Source: F23-B02 sp963620985
GTDB taxonomy: Bacteria; Bacillota; Clostridia; Oscillospirales; Oscillospiraceae
Assembly: GCA_963620985.1 (NCBI GenBank)
Contig: CAVFCI010000004.1
Span: 22,529-86,528, forward strand
DNA: 64,000 nt
Direction of reading: 5' to 3'
Part shown: positions 34,859-43,516 of the stretch, in pieces
How the letters are laid out: each line of letters begins with the position of its first letter
How positions within the stretch are numbered: position 1 is the stretch's first letter
The notes under the pieces: model-generated
The model's input: the letters and a program-made list of their open reading frames with translations, nothing else
Databases searched by the model: none
What the model was told of the DNA's origin: nothing
Program-made: the position numbers and the translations under genes

Positions 34859-35959
34859 ATGAAAAAACTGCATATCGCGCTTATCGCGCTGTTTCTGGCC
34901 GTCATAGTCCTCCCCTCGGCGTTTGTCTTTGCCGGTGAGGACAGGACATTTTCCGACAACGAGAACCGTATGCTGCAAACAGCACCTGAGCTGACCCTCT
35001 CGAGCATACTCGACGGCAGCTTTCAGAACAGGATAACCGACTATATCTCCGACCAGTTCCCCGCGCGAGACACATGGACGCAGCTCGGAACGGAGATAAA
35101 GAAGCTGCTCGGCTTTAAGGATATAGGCGGCGCGTACCTCGGCGAGGACGGCTATTATATCGAAAAGATAACGCCCGACAGCGTCGATGAGAAAAATCTC
35201 AGCCGCAATATCTCGCTCGTGTCCGATTTTACGAGCGCAAATAAGGACATTCCCGCAACGATGCTGCTCGTTCCCGCGACGGGCACCGTCATGAGCGACA
35301 AGCTTCCGGCTCATGCGCAGATGTACGATGCGCAGAAGCTGTACGAGACGGTAAGGTCGGCGCTTCCGGATGTGAGCTTCCCCGACCTGTATACCGCGCT
35401 CACACAGGCCAAGACATCCCAGCAGGTCTACTACCGCACAGACCACCACTGGACATGGTACGGTGCGCACACGGCGTATAAAACGCTGCTGCCGGACGGA
35501 AAGTACAACGCATCGCCCGAGCTGTTTTCCGACAGCTTCCTCGGCACGACCTACTCAAAGACCCTCGATCCCGCGGCACAGCCCGACGAGGTGTATATCT
35601 CCGAGGTCTCCGACAGCGTCACCGTCACCGCCGACGGCAAGGAGATACCGCTGTACAACATGTCCGCAGCCGGTGAAAAGGATAAGTACACCGTCTTCTT
35701 CGGCGGAAACTACGGCGAGACGACGATATCCGGCGGCTGCAATAACGGAAAAACGCTTCTCATTATAAAGGACTCGTTTGCAAACAGCCTTGTGCCCTTC
35801 CTCACAGCCGATTACGAGAATATAATCATGCTCGACCTGCGCTACTACATGGGCTCGGCGCAGCAGCTCATATCCGAGCGCGGCGTGGATGAGATACTTT
35901 TCGTGTGCGAGATGAGCAGCTTTGCAAACGACAGAAATATGGTCAAATTGGGGTTTTGA
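34859..35959 (+). CDS. DHHW family protein (AlgJ/AlgX-like partner of MBOAT)
   Basis: 366 aa, with an N-terminal signal/anchor helix (residues ~7-26). The signature TDHHWTWYGAH lies near residue 195, and a GGNYGETTISGG and LLIIKDSFANSLVPFL segment carry the conserved SGNH-like elements. It probably completes extracellular O-acetylation with the MBOAT protein. ATG 34859 is preferred over GTG 34850, since AGAGGTG ends only a few bases before it. Confidence 0.85.
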   Translation: MKKLHIALIALFLAVIVLPSAFVFAGEDRTFSDNENRMLQTAPELTLSSILDGSFQNRITDYISDQFPARDTWTQLGTEIKKLLGFKDIGGAYLGEDGYYIEKITPDSVDEKNLSRNISLVSDFTSANKDIPATMLLVPATGTVMSDKLPAHAQMYDAQKLYETVRSALPDVSFPDLYTALTQAKTSQQVYYRTDHHWTWYGAHTAYKTLLPDGKYNASPELFSDSFLGTTYSKTLDPAAQPDEVYISEVSDSVTVTADGKEIPLYNMSAAGEKDKYTVFFGGNYGETTISGGCNNGKTLLIIKDSFANSLVPFLTADYENIIMLDLRYYMGSAQQLISERGVDEILFVCEMSSFANDRNMVKLGF

Positions 35960-35962
35960 AAA

Positions 35963-37453
35963 ATGAAAAGAATAAAAAGACTCGCGGCGGCATTTCTGGC
36001 CGTGCTGATGCTCATAGGCGTGCTGCCCGTATCGGCGCATGCCGACGGCGATAAGCTCATCGCCCTCACCTTCGACGACGGCCCCTCGGGCAAGAACACC
36101 GCCCGTCTGCTCGACGGCTTGAAGGAGCGCGGCGCACACTGCACCTTCTTCTACGTCGGACAGATGGTCGAAAACAATCCCGGCCTCGTAAAGCGGGCAT
36201 GGGAGGAGGGGCACGAGATAGCCAGCCACACCTACTCACATCCGCAGATGACAAAGAAGACCGACGCGCAGATACGGCAGGAGCTTCAGAAAAACGACGC
36301 GCTGCTCGACAAAGCGCTCGGGCTCGACTTCAGCTATATGCTCCGCCCGCCCTACGGCGACTATAATCAGCGCACCCTTGCGGCCTCGAACACGCCCTGC
36401 TTCTTCTGGTCGATGGACACCTACGACTGGAAGAGCCTGAACGCCGACTCTGTCTACCGCGAGTTCATAAAGCAGGCACGCGACGGCTCGATAGCGCTGC
36501 TGCACGATACGCACGCGACCTCGGTCACGGCGGCGCTGCGAGCGATCGACACGCTTCAGGCGCAGGGCTACAAATTCGTGACCCTGAGCGAAATGTTCAT
36601 GCGCCGCGGCATAAGCCTCGAAAACGGCAAAATTTATTTTAACGCCTTCCCCGGCAAAAACGGAACAGCCTCGGCTATAGCACAGCCCGACGTGAGCCTG
36701 AAGGACGGCCTCATCACAATATCGGGCGACTCCCGCGGCAGCGTTTACTACACGCTCGACGGCAGTCTCCCCACCCCGAAGAACGCGATCAAATACACAG
36801 GCCCGTTTTCCGTCAAGCCGAACACCGTCATCCGCGCACAGAGCGTCGTCAAATGGAACGGCATACGCTCGGACGAGACGCAGGTGACCTGCTCCGAGCG
36901 CGGCAACCTCTTTGCCGACGTTAAGCCCGGCGACTGGTGCTATAAGGACATCGACCGCGTCGTTGCCGACGGCATATTCAACGGCACGGCTAAAAACGTG
37001 TTCTCTCCGAACGCAAAGCTCACCCGAGCCATGCTCGCGACGGTGCTCTACCGCGCAGCGGGAAAGCCCGAGGTCAGCGGCGAGCTGGCGTATGCCGATG
37101 CTCCCGAGGCCGGAAGCTGGTGCTATGACGCGCTCGTCTGGGCGAGCGAAAACGGCATAGTCCGCGGCTACGCCGACGGCTGCGTCCGCCCGAGCTGGAA
37201 TATAGGCCGTGCGGAGCTTGCGTGCATGATAGCCCGCTATCTCAGTGTATCCGGCAGGGATCTCACGGGACTTGACGACGTGCTTTCCTCCTTCTCCGAT
37301 GCGGATAAGGTGCCCGAGGGCATGAGAAGTGAGGTAAACGCCGTGTGTGCGCTTGGCATAATGAAGGGCACAGACGACGGAACTCTCACGCCGGACAGCC
37401 CGTCCACCCGCGCCCAGACCGCCGTCATGCTTGGCCGCATGCTTGATCTGTGA
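35963..37453 (+). CDS. SLH-anchored polysaccharide deacetylase with a chitobiase-type beta domain
   Basis: 496 aa with a signal peptide (~28 residues). Residues ~33-215 are a NodB deacetylase: LTFDDGPSG, SHTYSHPQ (metal His pair), RPPYGDYN and LLHDTHA. Residues ~245-315 resemble the C-terminal chitobiase/hexosaminidase-type domain (SRGSVYYTLDGSLPTPKNA). Residues ~318-496 hold SLH repeats (FADVKPGDWCYKDIDRVV, YADAPEAGSWCYDALVWA, FSDADKVPEGMRSEVNAV). It would sit on the cell wall and deacetylate wall glycans, and it closes the surface locus. Confidence 0.9.
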   Translation: MKRIKRLAAAFLAVLMLIGVLPVSAHADGDKLIALTFDDGPSGKNTARLLDGLKERGAHCTFFYVGQMVENNPGLVKRAWEEGHEIASHTYSHPQMTKKTDAQIRQELQKNDALLDKALGLDFSYMLRPPYGDYNQRTLAASNTPCFFWSMDTYDWKSLNADSVYREFIKQARDGSIALLHDTHATSVTAALRAIDTLQAQGYKFVTLSEMFMRRGISLENGKIYFNAFPGKNGTASAIAQPDVSLKDGLITISGDSRGSVYYTLDGSLPTPKNAIKYTGPFSVKPNTVIRAQSVVKWNGIRSDETQVTCSERGNLFADVKPGDWCYKDIDRVVADGIFNGTAKNVFSPNAKLTRAMLATVLYRAAGKPEVSGELAYADAPEAGSWCYDALVWASENGIVRGYADGCVRPSWNIGRAELACMIARYLSVSGRDLTGLDDVLSSFSDADKVPEGMRSEVNAVCALGIMKGTDDGTLTPDSPSTRAQTAVMLGRMLDL

Positions 37454-37466
37454 AAATAAATAACGT

Positions 37467-37496
37467 GCCCCCTGTGCAGAATGCTGCACAGGGGGC
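37467..37496 (+). terminator. Strong hairpin after the deacetylase gene
   Basis: A 13-bp stem (37467-37479 with 37484-37496, loop AATG). The T-run after it is weak, but a second hairpin with a T-run follows at 37520. Confidence 0.65.
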
Positions 37497-37519
37497 TATT
37501 GCATTGATAGAAGTAAAGC

Positions 37520-37550
37520 AAAACCGTCACTTGGCAGAGTGGCGGTTTTT
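37520..37550 (+). terminator. Second terminator after the surface locus
   Basis: AAAACCGTCACT pairs with AGTGGCGGTTTT (one G-T pair), followed by TTTTTAGC. Together with the preceding hairpin it makes a tandem terminator. Confidence 0.8.
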
Positions 37551-37615
37551 AGCTTAGCTATAACTCGTTTCTTCAAGAGCTAACCGCTTGCCGCAGCCGG
37601 CCTGAGGCCGAGGCT

Positions 37616-38185
37616 TTATTTTTCCGGCCATGGGACGGGGGTCTGCCCCTTATCGACGATGAGGTAGGCTCTCTGCGCTATGCGCGCCATGGGAGCGTCG
37701 GACAGAGAGTCGGAGTAAAACGCCTCGGTCACTGCATCGGGATGCGCCTCGTAAAACCTGCGCACCTTTTCCTCGCCGTGGCAGTTTTTGCCGTACATTT
37801 TGCCCGTGTGCTTATCCATGGGCGAGGCGATGAGCTCGATGCCGAGCCTGTCGGTCATCGGGCGGACGACAAACTCCGGCGAGGCGGAGATAACGATATC
37901 GTCACTGCTGTGCTGTGCACGGTACCACGGGGCTATCCAGCTCTCGTGCTCGTCCCAGTAGAGCTTCAGCACCGCGTCAATGTCGTCGATGCGGCGCACG
38001 AAGCTGAAAATATTCTCCTTGAGCGTCTCCTTCGGGATGAGCTTCAGAAGATACGCAAGCCCTATGACGGCCATCCTCGGCAGCCAGAGCAGCAGCGCCA
38101 GCGGGTGACGGCGCATATACCACTTGACGAAGGTCACCGAGGAGTCGGGATAAAAAATAGTTTTGTCAAAATCGTATGTATTCAT
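37616..38185 (-). CDS. HAD superfamily phosphatase (HAD-IB-like)
   Basis: 189 aa. Motif I DFDKTIFYPDSS is near residue 5, motif II is VISASPEF and the C-terminal acidic motif is YSDSLSDAPMA. This is the pattern of phosphoserine-phosphatase-like/HAD-IB enzymes. A short hydrophobic stretch (LALLLWLPRMAVIGLAYLL) lies in the cap region. It starts 3 bp after the P-type ATPase gene and is presumably co-transcribed. Substrate unknown. Confidence 0.82.
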   Translation of the reverse strand: MNTYDFDKTIFYPDSSVTFVKWYMRRHPLALLLWLPRMAVIGLAYLLKLIPKETLKENIFSFVRRIDDIDAVLKLYWDEHESWIAPWYRAQHSSDDIVISASPEFVVRPMTDRLGIELIASPMDKHTGKMYGKNCHGEEKVRRFYEAHPDAVTEAFYSDSLSDAPMARIAQRAYLIVDKGQTPVPWPEK

Positions 38186-38188
38186 AAT

Positions 38189-40075
38189 TTATTTTACCTT
38201 ATATATTCCGTATGCCTTGCAGACCGAGAGCATGAACGCGAGAGTGTCCGCACTTACGGCGGCGATCATGCCGATGCTGCCGAACGCGGCAAGCAGCAGC
38301 ACCGCGAGCTTTACGAGCAGCGCAAGAGCGAAAATGAGGCTGACGGCTTTGCTCGTTTTCCGGCATATGCTCAGCGCCAGCGGCAGCTTGCGTATATCGT
38401 CGCTCATGATGAGTATGCCCGACCTCGACGCGGGAGCCTCAGCGTTCAGAGCGCCCATGGCGACGCCGGCATCGGCGCGGCTGAGCACCCTCGCGTCGCT
38501 CACCGCATCGCCGACAAACGCGAGCTTGCCGGCATGCTTTTCACGCAGCAGCTCGCCGACGGCGACGACCTTGTCCTCCGGCAGAAGCTCTGTCATAACG
38601 TCCGACACGCCCAGAGCGCGGCCAACGGCCTTGCCGACGCGGTCGGTATCGCCCGTCAGCAGCACCGCCTTTTCGATGCCGAGGGCGTACAGCTCGCGCA
38701 CAGCGTCCTTTGCGCCGTCCTTGACCCTGTCGTCGATGATGATATAGCCGTAATATATTCCGGCGGCGGCGACGTGCACGACGGACAGATGCCTGTCCGT
38801 GCGGTCGCACTTGATGCCGTTGGTGTTCATGAGCGCAGTGTTCCCGACGAGCACTTTACGTCCGTAGACCTCGGCCTCAACGCCGCGGCCTGCAAGCTCG
38901 CGCACGTTTCTGACCTGCTCGGGGTCGATCACCGTGGTGCTGGCTCTGCGCAGCGACAGGGCTATCGGGTGGCTGGAGTGGCACTCGGCAGCCGCCGCGA
39001 GCGAGACGAGGTCTGCGCTGCTTATGCCGCGCGGCTCAACGCCGATAACGGAAAAGCTGCCCTCCGTCACCGTGCCGGTCTTGTCCATGACCACCGTGGC
39101 CGAGGCGGCGAGAGCCTCAAGCTCGGACTTGCTGCGGATGATGATGCCGTGCCCGACGGCGGTGCTCAGTCCGGCGAAATACGCCATTGAGGACGCGATG
39201 AGCGGCGCTGTGAGCGAGGCCGAGGCAAGGAATATGAGCGCCCTGTGCGTCCAGACGAGCCAGTCGTCCGTGATGATCGAGGGTATGACCGCCAGCGCGG
39301 CGGCGAGGAATATAACGATAGGCGTGAACAGCCTTGCCGTGCGCGCAAAGCGCGCTTCGCGCCTTGAAACGCTCTTGGGTGCGTTCTCGACGATATCCGC
39401 CGTGCGCAGGAGCGTTGAGTTGTTGTACAGCCCCGTGACGCGGATCTTCAGCGTACCGCCGAGGTTCACGCAGCCGGAAACGACCTCGTTTCCGACACCC
39501 ACGTCGATGGGGTCTCTGTCGCCGGTGTAGGCCGAGGCATCGACCGAGCTGCTGCCGTCAACGACTATGCCGTCAAGGGGGATAAGCTCGTTTTTGCCGA
39601 CCGTCATGACCGTCCCCGGGCGGATGCGCTCGGGGGAGACCATGTTTATGCGCCCGTCCTGCTCGACCGCGACGTATTCGGGACGCAGGTAGGCAAGATA
39701 CGGCGTGCGCTTATGGTTCTTGCCGGCGAAGATGTGCTCAAAGCAGCTTCCGACGCAGAAGGCGACGAGGACGAAAAACGCCTCGGTAAAGTTCTGCATG
39801 CAGCTCGTTCCGATGCAGGCGAGGACGATAAGCATATCGTATGACAGGAGCCTTCCGTGCCGGAGCTGCTCGAACGATCTGCGCAGCGGCGTGACTGCTG
39901 CGGCAAGCACCGGCACGATGCCCAGCGCGAGCGTCAGCCATTTGGGAAGATTGAGATACACCGCGCTTACCGCCGAGGCCGCGATAAACAGCGCAAGAGC
40001 TATTCCCAACGGCAGCAGCTCGCGTTCAAGCTCGATACGCGCCCTGTCGCGCTGCCGTAGATCCTTATGCTTCAT
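38189..40075 (-). CDS. P1B-like P-type ATPase with divergent metal-site and hinge motifs
   Basis: 628 aa, overall like CadA/ZntA transporters, with membrane helices, actuator domain, and P/N domains. The phosphorylation site VMDKTGTVTEG and the N-domain SSHPIAL are intact. The actuator motif reads TGDRDP rather than TGES/TGEP. The transport-helix CPC motif is replaced by ASASLTAP with no Cys. The hinge GDGxNDxP reads GDAVSDARV. There is no N-terminal metal-binding domain. It may move another substrate, act as a sensor, or be impaired. A clear AGGAGG precedes the ATG. Confidence 0.82.
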   Translation of the reverse strand: MKHKDLRQRDRARIELERELLPLGIALALFIAASAVSAVYLNLPKWLTLALGIVPVLAAAVTPLRRSFEQLRHGRLLSYDMLIVLACIGTSCMQNFTEAFFVLVAFCVGSCFEHIFAGKNHKRTPYLAYLRPEYVAVEQDGRINMVSPERIRPGTVMTVGKNELIPLDGIVVDGSSSVDASAYTGDRDPIDVGVGNEVVSGCVNLGGTLKIRVTGLYNNSTLLRTADIVENAPKSVSRREARFARTARLFTPIVIFLAAALAVIPSIITDDWLVWTHRALIFLASASLTAPLIASSMAYFAGLSTAVGHGIIIRSKSELEALAASATVVMDKTGTVTEGSFSVIGVEPRGISSADLVSLAAAAECHSSHPIALSLRRASTTVIDPEQVRNVRELAGRGVEAEVYGRKVLVGNTALMNTNGIKCDRTDRHLSVVHVAAAGIYYGYIIIDDRVKDGAKDAVRELYALGIEKAVLLTGDTDRVGKAVGRALGVSDVMTELLPEDKVVAVGELLREKHAGKLAFVGDAVSDARVLSRADAGVAMGALNAEAPASRSGILIMSDDIRKLPLALSICRKTSKAVSLIFALALLVKLAVLLLAAFGSIGMIAAVSADTLAFMLSVCKAYGIYKVK

Positions 40076-40173
40076 TGTCCGGCCTCCTGTCGAATAAAAA
40101 TACCCATGCTAAATCAATTATATAATACATGTCAAATCCGCATACACATAATTTTAACAAATACTTTTATTCC

Positions 40174-40202
40174 TTGACATAATAATGCTCAAATGTTATG
40201 AT
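40174..40202 (+). promoter_or_regulatory. Consensus promoter of the S24-regulator operon
   Basis: TTGACA (40174-40179), a 17-bp spacer and TATGAT (40197-40202), 43 bp before the TTG start at 40245. Confidence 0.85.
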
Positions 40203-40244
40203 AAAATAAACATATATATTATTGTATAACAGGAGGTGTGCCGC

Positions 40245-40988
40245 TTGAGAGGCTCGATGCTCAAGGAGATACTTCAGGAGCAGGGCATAAGCATAAGCGA
40301 GCTTGCCCGAAGGCTGAACGTTTCCGCACAGACACTTTACAGCATGGTAAAGCGCGATAACCAGAAGGTCGATTTCGACATGATGATGCATATCTGCAAG
40401 CAGCTGAACGTTCCGGTCGAGCGGCTGTGCGAGGATATCGTGCTTCCCAAAATGCCCGACCTGCGCGAGTGGCAGTTTATCGGCAAATACAGGCGGCTGT
40501 CCGACAGCGGCAGGGAACTGGTCGATATGGTCATCGACCATGAGCTTGGCCGCGGCGAGGAAGCTCCCGCGCAGCAGAGCGAGGACAGCAGGGTCATACC
40601 GCTTTACCTCACTCCGGCGGCTGCCGGCTATGCCTCACCGGCTCTCGGCGACGATTACGAGGACTACACGGTCGATAAAAGCTCTCCCGCCGACTTTGCC
40701 GTGCGCATCGAAGGCGACAGCATGGAGCCGTATATCCGCGACGGCTCGATAGCGCTGTGCAAGCGCGGCGCTATCATCCACGACGGCGATGTCGGCCTGT
40801 TTTTCGTTGACGGCGACATGAAGTGCAAGCAGTATTGTCAGGATTACAGCGGAAACGTGTACCTGTTCTCGGCAAACCGTGCGCGCAGCGATGCCGACGT
40901 TACCGTCATGGCAAGCTCGGGCATCACGCTCATGTGCTTCGGCAAGGTGCTGCTGGATAAGAGCATACCGCTGCCTGAAATGGGGTGA
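40245..40988 (+). CDS. XRE-type regulator with S24 (LexA-like) autocleavage domain
   Basis: 247 aa. An N-terminal helix-turn-helix (ISISELARRLNVSAQTLYSM) is followed by a linker and an S24 domain: likely Ala-Gly cleavage site in PAAAGYAS, catalytic Ser in RIEGDSMEPYIRDGS and catalytic Lys in GDMKCKQY. Such proteins are repressors that self-cleave, often under stress. I chose TTG 40245 because AGGAGG ends eight bases before it; ATG 40257 and GTG 40236 fit the spacing poorly. It heads an operon of four overlapping or adjacent genes. Confidence 0.88.
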   Translation: MRGSMLKEILQEQGISISELARRLNVSAQTLYSMVKRDNQKVDFDMMMHICKQLNVPVERLCEDIVLPKMPDLREWQFIGKYRRLSDSGRELVDMVIDHELGRGEEAPAQQSEDSRVIPLYLTPAAAGYASPALGDDYEDYTVDKSSPADFAVRIEGDSMEPYIRDGSIALCKRGAIIHDGDVGLFFVDGDMKCKQYCQDYSGNVYLFSANRARSDADVTVMASSGITLMCFGKVLLDKSIPLPEMG

Positions 40989-40992
40989 GGCA

Positions 40993-41568
40993 ATGACGTT
41001 TGAAAACAAGCTGCCTGCGGGCTATGAGACGAGCACGGTCGATCTTGACGCGGACAAAAAGCTGAAAATCAAAATTTACGCCGCCTCTGCCGCGGCCGCA
41101 GCCGTGCTTATCGCGCTCGGCTGCCTGATAAGGAGCATAAGCCTGCTGTTTGACGCAGCGGGAGCCTTTGCGCTGATAATAAGGTTCATCCTCCTTGTGC
41201 TCGTGCTCGCGGCAAGCCTCGCGGGGCAGGAATATCTGAAATGCCTTATCCTCGGCAGGCTCACCGGCAAGCCCGCGCGCGTCGTGCGCGAGGGGATGAG
41301 CGCAAGGATAGAATACAAATGCTGGCTGGACAGGAAAAGCTATGTCATCATGAGCCTATTACCTGCCGCCGCCGTGTGCCTTGTGCTGCTCCTGCTCATG
41401 CTCATGCTGCCGGACAGTCTTTTCTGGCAGTGCTATGTGATATTCACCGTCACCCTCGCCGGAGCCGCCGGAGACGTGTATATTGCGTACAGGCTTTTCA
41501 GGGAAAAGCGCGGTGTGCGCGTAAAAAACGAGGGATATAATATTTTGATCGCAACGGAGAAACAGTAA
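40993..41568 (+). CDS. DUF3267-like membrane protein lacking the zincin motif
   Basis: 191 aa with about four membrane helices. The C-terminal TLAGAAGDVYIAYRLFREKRGV and YNILI pattern resembles DUF3267 putative zinc peptidases. Where those have HExxH, this protein has GQEYLKCLIL, so the metal-binding His residues are absent. Probably a non-catalytic homologue. The start is ATG 40993, and the stop overlaps the M20 start by one base. The identification is tentative. Confidence 0.55.
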   Translation: MTFENKLPAGYETSTVDLDADKKLKIKIYAASAAAAAVLIALGCLIRSISLLFDAAGAFALIIRFILLVLVLAASLAGQEYLKCLILGRLTGKPARVVREGMSARIEYKCWLDRKSYVIMSLLPAAAVCLVLLLLMLMLPDSLFWQCYVIFTVTLAGAAGDVYIAYRLFREKRGVRVKNEGYNILIATEKQ

Positions 41569-42725
41569 TGAAGATAAGCGAACAGATACTCGGCATGAAG
41601 GACGACTGCGTGAAGCTGCGCCGGGATCTGCATAAAATTCCTGAGCTCGGCTTTGAGCTTGCGCAGACGCACGAATACATACGCCCCATACTTGAAGCCT
41701 GCCGTCCGGACGAGCTGAAGGTGCTGGCGGAGACCGGCTTCAAGGCGGTGTTCCGCGCAAAGGGCGCCACGCGCACGATAGCCTTCCGCGCCGACATGGA
41801 CGGCATGAAAAACACGGAGGAGAACCGCTTCCGCTTCCGCTCGCGCAATAAGGGCGTTATGCACGGCTGCGGCCACGACGGACACATGACGATCATCCTG
41901 CTGCTTGCCAGATGGATATCGCTCAACCGCGATAAGCTCAAATGCAACGTTGTGCTGCTGTTCCAGCCCGGCGAGGAGGGCTGGGGCGGCGCAAAAAGAA
42001 TGATAGATGAGGGCGCGCTGGAAGACCCCAAGGTGGACCGCATTTACGGACTGCACCTGTGGCCGACCGTGCCCAAGGGCAAGATAGGCATACGCTGGTC
42101 AAACCTCATGGCGCAGACGAGCGATTTCGAGATAAAGGTGCACGGCAAAAGCGCCCATGCCTCCACGCCGCAGATGGGCATCGACGCGATAGTCGTCGCG
42201 GCAGAGCTCATAACGATGATCCAGTCGGTCATAACTCGCGACGTTGACCCGCATCAGGACGCGCTGCTGACCCTCGGCAGGATCGTCGGCGGCACCTCGC
42301 ACAATGTCATAGCGGAGGAGGTCACCATGACCGGCACCCTGCGCGTTTTCAGCAACGAGCTGTACGATAAGCTCATGCGGCAGATAATCGCGCTTTTAAA
42401 GGGGCTTGAAATGGCGACGGGAGCCGGTATCTCGATGAAAACGATAGTCCACTACCCGTATGTTGCAAATCCCCGCCCTCTGGTCGAGCATTTTTACACC
42501 GTGCTCGACTCGATGGACGATGCCGTGCTCGTCGAGCCCGTCATGGCGGCGGAGGATTTTGCCGAATATCAGCAGAAGGTCGAAGGTATGTTCATGTTCC
42601 TCGGCATAAACGGAGGCCGGGGCGGAGCTGCGCTGCACAGCAGCAAATTTGATTTTGACGAGGAGGTACTGCTCGTCGGAGTCGAAGCATTCAAAAGAAT
42701 ATTGGAGAGTGAAAATTATGCATGA
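41568..42725 (+). CDS. M20 family amidohydrolase (N-acyl-amino-acid/hippurate hydrolase-like)
   Basis: 385 aa, cytosolic. The metallopeptidase core has DLHKIPELGFEL, RADMDGM, MHGCGHDGHM, FQPGEEGWGGAKRM and a dimerisation domain with GKSAHASTPQMGID. The C-terminal metal His is probably in GGAALHSSKFDF. It resembles IAA-amino-acid/hippurate hydrolases (subfamily M20D). The natural substrate is unknown. Confidence 0.9.
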   Translation: MKISEQILGMKDDCVKLRRDLHKIPELGFELAQTHEYIRPILEACRPDELKVLAETGFKAVFRAKGATRTIAFRADMDGMKNTEENRFRFRSRNKGVMHGCGHDGHMTIILLLARWISLNRDKLKCNVVLLFQPGEEGWGGAKRMIDEGALEDPKVDRIYGLHLWPTVPKGKIGIRWSNLMAQTSDFEIKVHGKSAHASTPQMGIDAIVVAAELITMIQSVITRDVDPHQDALLTLGRIVGGTSHNVIAEEVTMTGTLRVFSNELYDKLMRQIIALLKGLEMATGAGISMKTIVHYPYVANPRPLVEHFYTVLDSMDDAVLVEPVMAAEDFAEYQQKVEGMFMFLGINGGRGGAALHSSKFDFDEEVLLVGVEAFKRILESENYA

Positions 42726-43413
42726 TGAAGTATCCATTGAGAAAAAAATGCCCAACAGAGTGGACGGTACGCTGCGTAAGTTCGCGCTTCGTGTGCCCGA
42801 ATGCATCTATAAATGCAGCGGCATCCTCGTTTTCGGCAAGCGCATCAAATCGCTCGTATTTTCAACCGATCTGAGCATAATCAGGAACGTCAACGCCGAC
42901 GCTATTCTGGCGGTGTATCCCTTCACGCCGCAGCCGGTGATAACTCAGGCGCTGCTGACCGCGGCGGATATCCCCGTGTTCTCCGGCGTGGGCGGCGGCC
43001 TCACGCAGGGGCAGCGGGCGATAAACCTCGCCATGTTTGCCGAGATGCAGGGCGCGACCGGCGTTGTGCTCAACGACCCGACCTCGGATGAGGTGCTCTC
43101 GCTCGTGCGCCACACGGTCGATATCCCCGTCGTTATCACCGTTGCGCGCAAGGATGTCGATATCGAGGCGCGCATAGCCGCCGGAGCGGATATCTTCAAT
43201 GTCTCCGCCGCCTCCAATACGCCGGAGGTCGTGCGCCGGATAAAGGAGAGCCATCCCGACATGCCCGTCATTGCGACCGGCGGCCCGACCGAGGAGAGCA
43301 TCATGAAGACCATCGCAGCCGGTGCAAACGCCATCACATGGACGCCCCCCTCCAACGGCGAGGTGTTCCGCGATATCATGGCGGCCTACAGAGAAGGAAA
43401 GCCGCATCCGTGA
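42718..43413 (+). CDS. TIM-barrel protein of unknown activity (annotated as hydrolase in relatives)
   Basis: 231 aa. ATG 42718 overlaps the M20 stop, with GGAGAG upstream. Repeating strand-helix units end in phosphate-binding-like loops (VFSGVGGGLTQGQRA, VSAASNTPEVVRRI, VIATGGPTEESI, TPPSNGEVFRDI), typical of a beta/alpha barrel. I recall close homologues in Clostridia called only hydrolase. No catalytic residues can be assigned. Confidence 0.7.
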   Translation: MHDEVSIEKKMPNRVDGTLRKFALRVPECIYKCSGILVFGKRIKSLVFSTDLSIIRNVNADAILAVYPFTPQPVITQALLTAADIPVFSGVGGGLTQGQRAINLAMFAEMQGATGVVLNDPTSDEVLSLVRHTVDIPVVITVARKDVDIEARIAAGADIFNVSAASNTPEVVRRIKESHPDMPVIATGGPTEESIMKTIAAGANAITWTPPSNGEVFRDIMAAYREGKPHP

Positions 43414-43468
43414 CAGGTCAAAAATCCCGCCAGCTATCCGCTACTATCGCTCCGAAGGAGATAGCACG

Positions 43469-43516
43469 ATGATTCAGGATCACAAGGACTTAATAATGTG
43501 GCAAAAGGCAAATTAG
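43469..43516 (+). pseudogene. Remnant of a four-helix-bundle (23S rRNA IVS-type) protein gene
   Basis: Fifteen codons read MIQDHKDLIMWQKAN and then stop. This is the conserved N terminus of the small four-helix-bundle proteins related to those in 23S rRNA intervening sequences (xxHKDLxVWQKAM). GGAG lies eight bases before the ATG. The rest of the gene is missing and repeat DNA follows directly. Confidence 0.6.

Noticed and set aside
33494..35470. A 658-codon minus-strand frame opposite the MBOAT and DHHW genes
   Set aside because: It crosses the junction of two well-supported plus-strand genes, is rich in His, Arg and Glu in a shadow-like way and shows no motif.
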